DNA from: Pristionchus mayeri
Lineage: Eukaryota > Nematoda > Chromadorea > Rhabditida > Neodiplogasteridae
Direction of reading: 5' to 3'
DNA: 64,000 bases
Assembly (NCBI GenBank): GCA_036245805.1
Contig: BTRK01000004.1
Coordinates: 38,838,907-38,902,906 of the forward strand
Shown here: positions 56,669-64,000 of the stretch, piece by piece
How the letters are laid out: each line of letters opens with the position of its first letter
Position numbering within the stretch: position 1 is the first letter of the stretch
Program-made: the position numbers and the translations under genes
The notes under the pieces: generated by a model
The model's database searches: none
The model's input: only the letters and a program-made list of their open reading frames with translations
What the model was told of the DNA's origin: nothing

Positions 56669-57910
56669 TTGGGGTGTCCGGAAAGTTCGTATAATTTTTT
56701 GTTTTTATTTTTTATTCAATGCTTTACAATTCTCAGTGACCAATGTATGCCCCCTTCTTTCTCACTACCTCCCTCCAGCGATTGGGCAGGGTCTCGATTC
56801 CTCTCTTCCAGAATGCGGGTTTCTTCGAGACCGCCCAGTTCACGAAAGCCCTCACAACTTCATCTCGATTCTTGGACTTCTTTCCTTTGCAGAAGTCAGA
56901 GAGAGAGCGGAAGCAGTGGTAGTCGCATGGGGAGAGATCCGGGGAATACGGTGGATGGGGAATCCTCTCGATCTTCAGCTCGTCCATTTTCTTCTGGGTC
57001 ATCTTCGCTCGATGTGGGCGAGCATTGTCCATCAGAAGAAGAATTTTGCCCTGGTTCAGGAGTCTGGGAGGGACTCTGATCGCGACATCTTCCAGTTGTT
57101 CAGAGAAGAGGTCGGCAATGATGCTGGTGCCAGGGGCGAGGATCTCCCAGTAGATGGGACCGAGCACTGAGAAGAAGAAGCAGAGGAGTTCCTTCTTTCC
57201 GTGCTCTTCCTTCTTCGGGACGGGCGTGGGCTTCTCATCTGCATCCACCCATTGCAGTCTCCTCACAGGGTTATCGTACGTGATCCACTTCTCATCTGTA
57301 GCGATGATGGAATTGACCCATCGAAGATTGGATCTACGATGGATTAATTTCCGACAGACTTGAACACGATTTTTCAGCTGTTCGGGGGAGAGGTCACGGG
57401 GAATCACTTGTGGGAGTTTCGGCTTCTTCCCAGATCGATGGAGGATATCGGACACCGTTGATCTGGGAGTACCAGTATCCTTCTTCAACTCACGCACACT
57501 GGCCATGGGCTTGCGCTTCAGTGTGCGGAGAACGAGAGGCTGATCGAGGGAGGGAGGGCGTCCAGAGCGGGGTTGATCATCGAGACCAAACTCCCCTTTC
57601 TTGAAGCGGGAGAACCACTTATAGCAGAAGGGTATGGAGGGGGCGTCAGCTCCTTCCGACTGGGCCAGGGCAGAGTGGGCCTCCTTCACGGATTGGCCAA
57701 GACGGTAGTAATGAAGTAAAACTGCTCGGAGGTAGAGATGGGAGTCCATCACAAGAATCAATGTAGCAACTAGGAGACTGATTAAATCCTCTCACTACTC
57801 AACGTCAGAATGATGCAATACATTGTTGACAAACAGATTGCGCAATCACTGCATTTTATCGCGAACTGACTTTTTTCCGAAGCATTATACGAACTTTCCG
57901 GACACCCCAA
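56669..57910 (-). mobile_element. Mariner element, coding-intact
   Basis: Inverted ends 'ttggggtgtccggaaagttc' with TA on both sides; 1242 bp. It lies inside the RTE element, so it is the younger insertion. Confidence 0.95.
56733..57761 (-). CDS. Mariner transposase, D,D34D
   Basis: A 342-residue uninterrupted ORF. The N-terminal helix-turn-helix (about residues 10-65) includes CYKWFSRFKKGEFGLDDQPRS. Catalytic residues are in ATDEKW (first D), LLMDNARPH (second) and YSPDLSPCD (third); the last two are 34 residues apart, the mariner signature. The YSPDL motif is intact. The length matches active mariners (340-350), and no stop or frame change is seen. It would cut at the terminal repeats and reinsert at TA. 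Whether it is active cannot be told from one copy. Confidence 0.95.
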   Translation of the reverse strand: MILVMDSHLYLRAVLLHYYRLGQSVKEAHSALAQSEGADAPSIPFCYKWFSRFKKGEFGLDDQPRSGRPPSLDQPLVLRTLKRKPMASVRELKKDTGTPRSTVSDILHRSGKKPKLPQVIPRDLSPEQLKNRVQVCRKLIHRRSNLRWVNSIIATDEKWITYDNPVRRLQWVDADEKPTPVPKKEEHGKKELLCFFFSVLGPIYWEILAPGTSIIADLFSEQLEDVAIRVPPRLLNQGKILLLMDNARPHRAKMTQKKMDELKIERIPHPPYSPDLSPCDYHCFRSLSDFCKGKKSKNRDEVVRAFVNWAVSKKPAFWKRGIETLPNRWREVVRKKGAYIGH

Positions 57911-59346
57911 TAACTGATCTACCCCCACTCGGAGCATTTCACCTGTGATACCATCCCTTCCCGGAGCTTTGCCTGATTTGAAATACCGAAGTATTTGAAC
58001 GACTTCGGCTTCTACGATGGGAACGAAAGGATCCCTTGCTATCTCCTCGCGGTATCCAACCCCTCCATCCCCACTATAGAGAGCATTGTAGAAAGATTTG
58101 AATGCCTCCTCTATGCCCGTTTGAGTGAAGACTAAGTTCCCATTACCGTCCCTAATGCGTGAAATTCTATCCCTCCCAATTGCTAAATTTCTAGTTGCCC
58201 TTTTGTAACTTTTCCCAAGCGCAATGGCCTCGTCTACGTAGGAAAGGAGGGATTTATCCCGGTCGTTTTTAAACGACTCCCTAAGCGCCCTGTTGATAAG
58301 TAACCATTCCACTCGAGGAACCCCCACCGCGTCCATTTTTAGTTCCCTCCTACGAATCAACAAATCCCTGGTCTTTTGGGATAACCTACTGCCCGCGGTC
58401 TGAACGATGTTGAAATTCTCCCCGCTTCTTGCACTGCCGAGACCACGTTACCGTAATCCAAGCTCGCACCTCTGCGCTTCAATTCTATGCCTAAGCTGAA
58501 TTTAAATAAATCGTTGTTGAGGTGCGAGTCCCCCCTTGCCGGTCTATTGCAACCACGACGAAATCTGAATGAGAATGATATGGTAGATCTAACCAATCGA
58601 TGATCGGACGAGAAGTCGAACCGATTAACCACTCCCACATCCAGCACCCGAAGACCCTTTGGGAACAGAATGTAGTCTATCTCGTTCTTAGTGCGCCCAT
58701 TGGGTGAAACCCATGTGAATTTTCTAGTACCCCGTTTTTGAAAGAAACTGTTACCAACCCGTAGTTGCAACCTCTCGCAGAGATCCACAACCATTTGGCC
58801 CCTTACATTTCTATTCCCATATCCAAACTTCCCCACTGCACTTTCTCCTGGCTCGCAGTAACCCACTTTCCCATTGAAATCGCCCAGGATGACCTTATGC
58901 ACGAATCGATACCGGTGACTGCCTGAGACTGGTCCGTTGAATCCTCTTTCAACCTCATGGATGAAGTTACTGTACTCGACCACGTCATCGCAGGCGGGTG
59001 CGTAGATCTGGAATAAGCGAATCAGGACCTTATCCGACACCGCTACATCAAGGAAACAGATCCTGGGAGTTAGAACGCAAAATCCGACTACCTTCTGCTT
59101 TACCTCCCCACTCACGATGAAACCAACTCCAGCAGTACGGTTAGGAAGGCGCGATGAATGATAGAGTCTTTCATTGCTCCACGTGAGATCCTTATCTTCT
59201 TCTGTCAATCTTCGAACTTCAGAGAGTCCAACGATGTCCGCCTTGATCTTGCTTAGGGCGCTCTCCAATTCCACGATACGAGCATCCTTGCATAGCGTTA
59301 GGCAGTTGAGCGTAGCCAGCGATAAAACAGCCATGAGCATGGTCAT

Positions 59347-59797
59347 ACAATGCCACGTATCAAAGTATCGTATTTAAATCCAGATCCGACATTAAAATCG
59401 TCCGTTGCCTGAATTTTCGCATTATTTCGCAATACATTTTGATAACTTACACATGAGCCTCGGAATTCCAGCTTAGCCGTCTGAGCTGATTGCATTTTCG
59501 CCCAATTTGTTGAGTTGTCGCGATTAACGTGGATCTAAAATACATTTATTTGTGCAATTTATAACATTTTTGCTACCCGACAGCTTCCGACATAATTCAA
59601 TTTGTTTGTGTCATCACTCCTAGTGATTTCCATCCATCGGCTACGTTAAACGTGTATTCAGCATTGAACACACTACACTCAATTGACTTCTGTGAGCTCT
59701 GTGAGCTCCTCATCGATCAATTTGTAGTTATTGCAGTTTCTGAAATATTTTCATGCTAGACTTTCAGGGACTGAAGTGAACAGAATGTAATGTATAC
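59347..59797. other. No gene recognised
   Basis: Probable 5' region or flank of the RTE copy; nothing further supported. Confidence 0.35.
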
Positions 59798-61181
59798 CAC
59801 GTGTATCACGAGCATAGTTGCCCAGCACTGGCGACGCCTTGTCCGTCCCCGTGCACCCATGAACCCCGGGTCATGCTTTTTTATTCCCTTCCCGTGCATT
59901 CAGCAGCGGCGTGGCCAACTATGATCACGAGTCAGTGGAGGTGTGCGGGAACATTTTCAAAAAAACTTATGCCAGATTCGACTCATATTTTAGTGATAGA
60001 GTACACTAGACGTAAGATTGCGATAAATATGGTTCATTGGTCCCAGAGCCGGCTTTTAGAAATTTTCCGGTTTTGCATCCGGCTATGATGTATCTCAGCT
60101 CCCAGATGAGCTATAACGATGGCACCGGGCTCAAAATGTGTGGAAAATTATTTCCAAAAACTTACAGTGCAAGTCGATTAGACAGTGCAAGTCGATTAGA
60201 CAAAAATAAAAATCATTTGTATGAAAAACTTGTTTTACATTAAAAGCATAAATATCCTCTCTATCAAGCGGTATCGTGCTGCAGAATTTTAATGCAGATT
60301 ATGAAAGAATAAGTGTATGTGTATGAAATAAAAATATAGAAACGGAATTCGAAGTGTCTTCAACTTGGCAATTTTTACTCAAACATGCCACTATAAAGAA
60401 AAAGTCGAAAAAATGACTTTTACGAAACTCTGATTTTCTTCTTGTAACGTTCAAATATTGTTGTTGGTGAAAGGTATGTGTAGAAAATCGTGTTTTGGAG
60501 CAGGGTTCTACTCGCATTTTTTGATTAAACACTTATATTCAAAATTTTGCACAATTTTGAAATATCTTTGCACATCGCGCTCATGCTCGAAGAACCGTGC
60601 TCCAAAACACGCTTTTCTACAAATATTTTTCACGAACTACTATATTTGAACGTTACAAGAAGACAAATCAGAGTTTCGAAAAAGTCAGTTTTTCGACTAT
60701 TTCTTCACAGTGGCATGTTTGAGTAAAAATTGCCAAGTTGAAGACACTTCGAATGCAGTTTTTATATTTTTATATCGTGCACATACACTTATCCTTTCAT
60801 AATCTGCATTAAAATTCTTTAGCACGATACCGCTTGATAGAGAGGATATTTATTCTTTGAAGGTAAAACAGGTTTTTCATACAAATGATTTTTATTTTTT
60901 GTCTAATCGACTTGCACTAAACATAAAAGTTTTTGGAAATAATTTTCCACACATTTTGAGCCCGGTGCCATCGTTCTAGCTCACCTGGGAGCTTAGATGC
61001 ATCATAGTCGGATGCAAAACCGGAAAATTTCTAAAAGCCGGCTCTGGGACCAATGAACCATGTTTATCGCAATATTACGTCTAGTGTACTCTATCACTGA
61101 AATATGAGTCGAATCTGGCATACGTTTTTTGAAAATGTTCCCGAGGGGCCATTTTTCATCCACTGACTCGTGATACACGTG
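59798..61181. mobile_element. Fold-back element 3, ATAC target duplication
   Basis: Ends 'cacgtgtatcacgag' and 'ctcgtgatacacgtg', flanked by ATAC (59794-59797 and 61182-61185). The arms pair from about 59932 to 60500 with 60600 to 61165. It contains a 111-bp hAT-like MITE near its left end. No transposase. It shares termini with elements 1 and 2. Confidence 0.8.
59813..59923. mobile_element. 111-bp hAT-like MITE, 'catagttg' family
   Basis: Ends 'catagttgccc' and 'ggccaactatg', flanked by the direct repeat 'atcacgag' (59805-59812 and 59924-59931). It interrupts the terminal repeat of element 3. Confidence 0.85.
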
Positions 61182-61467
61182 ATACATGAATGAATGACAA
61201 ATGTTGATGTTATTAACAAGTAATTCGATCTCTGGAGCAGGAAAAAACCAGCGTCGATTGTATGAAAAGGCATCGAGTATTGTATGTCTTGTATGTGAAG
61301 TGTAATTTAGCAAAAGCACGTTGCATACCTTACCATAAACTGAAAGCTTTTTTGACTGGCGCTTTCGTTTCGAATGAGATTTGATAGTATTTCCCCATCC
61401 GGAAAGGTCATTACACGAAAAATATTCCAGAAATTTCCAGAAGAAAAATTTTTACGACCAAAAAATA

Positions 61468-62724
61468 TTAGGTTGTAACATAAGTTTTGTCGCATTTCGG
61501 AGGTTCACAATATTTCCATGAAGGATACTTCTCAAACATTATCACTGCCTGACTTCCTAGTATATGTTTGGGGTGTTCATGCACATTCAAACCATAGGGT
61601 AGAGCTGAACTGCGCACGCTGGCTATGCGAAAAATATTAATATGAACTGATTTAAATTTGGTGCAGATTTTTTTAATTCGTTTGATCAGGTGCTAGTTCG
61701 CAGAGATGAATAATGAACCAAACTTCTACAGCATGGTGATATACCCCGTCAATGCTCTTTCAAAATATACGCCAGATATGGTGCTATGTTGAGCGGAATC
61801 AAAGATATACTTCACTGAGTGTAAGGTTAGCCGCTGATTCGTAGCCAACTTGACCAACTCTTCTGAATCCAGAATTGCAACAACAGTGACTAACATAAGT
61901 GCGTTCCAATTCCCACTCATGGAGGTATAATTTATCATTAAACAAGTGAGAGAAAGAACACTCCACTTGTGGGAAATTTGAATTTTTATTAATTCAATTC
62001 GCGCACAATTTTACCAAAATATGCAAGTTTAGGTGTTTCGAATTAAAGATTGTCATTCAAAAGCTATTTATTTCCAAACTTATCCCAAGTAAATACTAGT
62101 AAGGGAAGGGTTTATGGTTAGGATGGACACAACAAATCAGATATTGAACATGTGTGCGAGGTAGGAATATGAACAAATTGCCGATTTCATTAGTTTAATT
62201 TACATACCATCGTTCTGAATGGAGCCACTTATCTCAACAGAACCCAATCTACCCCAAACTTTGTCTGCATACTGACCACTTTGGGTGAACTATATTCCAC
62301 CACTATTTGGATCTGGATATCTATTGAGAAGAAAATTCGGCTTGCGAAAGTTTTCGCGACCGTCACCAACCATCCACATTATACAAACTCGTCTACATTT
62401 CTAGAACGATTTTCGTTTGTCATTATCCGTGAGTGGTTCAAAATTATGCACATATGTAGTACTTTACGCAAAATCGGCATAATTTATCCTTTTCAAGAAG
62501 AGCTGATGCGTGAAAATGATTTGTAATCCTTATCTCAGTACAACTTTGTCTGACTAATGTGCCTCCTCAACTGCCTTGACAGGACTGAAGTAAAGCGCGT
62601 AAGAAAGAGTACGAAGGCCCTCACTGATGATGAATAACGAAATTGAGATTAAATTAATTCGAAGAATTTCTGAGGTTAAAATGCATAAGAGATTGGACGC
62701 GACAAAACTTATGTTACAACCTGA
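61468..62724. mobile_element. Mariner-type element, copy 2 (inverted)
   Basis: The inverted near-identical partner of 20430-21681, 1257 bp. The left end 'ttaggttgtaac' has TA before it; the right end 'gttacaacctga' abuts the repeat at 62725 with no TA. Frames at 61938-61726 and 62281-62526 are nearly the same as in copy 1. Confidence 0.85.
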
Positions 62725-63320
62725 GGGGGGATGGGCGAAGCCCCATCCCAACTTTTTCGAATTGCCCGAGGCCTCACGAGCCTTTTACAACGTTTTAAGC
62801 AGGCTCAAACCAGTCGCTTACAATCATATTTCAATGCATAAAGCTGGTACTAAACGTGGTTGGTTGACCTTCCCTGCGGAATTAAATAAAAAATGCTTCC
62901 CTGCCTGCTCTCACTCCCCGCAGTGTGAGTGTTGTGAAAGGCTCGTGAGGCCGAGGGTGATTCGAAAAATTTGGGATGGGCGAAGCCCCATCCAAACTTT
63001 TTCGAATTGCCCGAGGCCTCACGAGCCTTTTACAACGTTTTAAGCAGGCTTCTACTTGCAAACATTCGAATACGATATTATATTTTATCAATGAATTCTC
63101 AAATTATCCCTTCAAAATGGAACATTGGGATGTTGTAAAATCAGCCCAACCTGCTCTCATCCCCCGCAGCGTAAGCGTTGTGAAAGGGTCGTGAGGCCGA
63201 GGGTGATTCGAAAAAGTTGGGATGCTTTTTCGAACTTTCCCAACTTTTTCGTCCCAACTTTTTCGAATTGCCCGAGGCTTCACGAGCCTTTTACAACGTT
63301 TTAAGCAGGCTCTCAACAGT
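62725..63320. repeat. Cluster of short palindromic repeats
   Basis: 'gcgaagccccatcc', 'ttttacaacgttttaagcag' and 'gaggccgagggtgattcga' recur in alternating orientation: forward blocks near 62730, 62970 and 63240, reverse blocks near 62905 and 63150. Each block is about 80 bp. The open frames across it are repeat artefacts. Confidence 0.8.
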
Positions 63321-64000
63321 TGCGTCCATCTTTTATTCTTAATAAATAACCCCGCGTAACTTAGCGACCGAAGGTCGCTAGTTTCTTCGTAACATTCCGG
63401 GAACATCTAACTTTAAAAGAGGCGTAGTTGCCCACTAGTTAACTAACACAAAGCGACTCAAGCTTGCGTTCATAATCATCGATTTGAGTCAGTTTTATAA
63501 TAGATGACAAGATCGTTCACAGACGAGAGGTTCGTCTAGTCCGCCATTTATGGCTTGTACTCCAGTTATATTGTGTACGAGTCCATGCTTGTTCAGCCAT
63601 TGCATACAGTCAGATCTAAACATGTATTCAGTAGTTGAAACGTTCTAATATGTATCGGACCTATGGAGCAGGTCGAAAACGAGGCGTCACGTCGAAGACG
63701 CTTTTTTACTTACATATCATAACCGGAATGAACTAAATTTACGTGAGGCAGGTTTCCGGGGTAAAATTTTGTGCTGATCACGCTTGTCTAGTTCTTTTTG
63801 CATGAAATAATACACTAATTTTTAAAAAAAATTTCGTGGACACAACTCCGAGCTTAGCATTTACACCGATGAACCGTCGTGACGAGAGGATTCAGAATCT
63901 ATAATTTCAATGAAATTCTCGGAAAAACTTTTAAGATCTGATTGGAGTGAAAACGTGATGTGAAAATGGGTGAAAATGAGGCGATCGCAGTCTCTTCCTC
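63321..64000. other. No gene recognised
   Basis: No supported exon or repeat to the window end. Confidence 0.4.

Larger units (their letters stand above)
55310..59346 (-). mobile_element. RTE-type non-LTR retrotransposon, split and frameshifted
   Basis: On the minus strand the N-terminal ORF (59346-58357) is an APE-type endonuclease: LSLATLNCLT, ..GLSEVRR, IYAPACDD, GDFNGKVG, and SSDHRLV near the end. Reading shifts near 58370 into 58363-57910 (linker, then KSGKAPGRDGITGEM, the start of the reverse transcriptase). A mariner interrupts, and the polymerase resumes about 56668 with NYRPISLLP, FVDISKAFDSV, GVRQGDCLSPRLF, the catalytic FADDAVLIS and the thumb, stopping at 55310. A second frame change lies in an A-run near 56550. 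Order and motifs fit the RTE clade. The copy is dead. Confidence 0.9.

Noticed and set aside
56736..57170. Plus-strand ORFs over the mariner
   Set aside because: Antisense to the intact transposase.
62627..63406. ORFs across the short palindromic repeats
   Set aside because: They read the same 80-bp repeat in several frames and orientations.

Overview
The window looks like nuclear DNA of a nematode, probably a diplogastrid such as Pristionchus. The evidence is short introns ending in tttcag, many small exons (a 324-residue receptor is split over 12), nematode-type chemoreceptors, a nematode-style F-box exon, and nematode-type RTE, mariner and DD37D transposons. The species is inferred; no rRNA, tRNA or species marker was seen. 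Almost all genes had to be rebuilt by reading splice sites, because long open frames exist only in transposons.

Layout. 0.7-2.2 kb: a minus-strand Srh-like chemoreceptor. 2.3-17.2 kb: a tandem duplication whose first copy holds a 19-exon acyl-CoA synthetase (9.56-14.2 kb) with a three-level nest of transposons in its upstream flank (3.7-9.4 kb). The second copy (14.46-17.2 kb) is a truncated synthetase pseudogene with a 39-bp minisatellite carrying heat-shock-element motifs upstream. 17.6-33 kb: truncated members of a multi-pass membrane family, an F-box-like gene, a THAP/Kolobok-like transposase gene apparently broken by an inversion, and several MITE families with clean target-site duplications. 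33.7-47.7 kb: the main cluster of that membrane family, with two largely intact genes, one pseudogene and one relic, all on the plus strand. 51.2-53.6 kb: a complete 12-exon Srx-like chemoreceptor. 55.3-59.3 kb: an RTE-type LINE split by a coding-intact mariner. 59.8-63.3 kb: fold-back and short palindromic repeats.

The most distinctive content is the membrane family. Its two best copies encode about 440-450 residues as an estimated 14 transmembrane helices. Seven two-helix hairpins are laid out almost exactly one per exon. All introns are phase 0, and several exon lengths (39, 159, 159, 165 nt) are kept even in decayed copies. I do not recognise the family. At least eight copies or fragments lie in this window, and two share an upstream block with GATA-factor-like sites. 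No operon-like arrangement is evident. The synthetase, receptors and membrane family do not obviously form one pathway beyond being rapidly duplicating environmental or metabolic gene classes.
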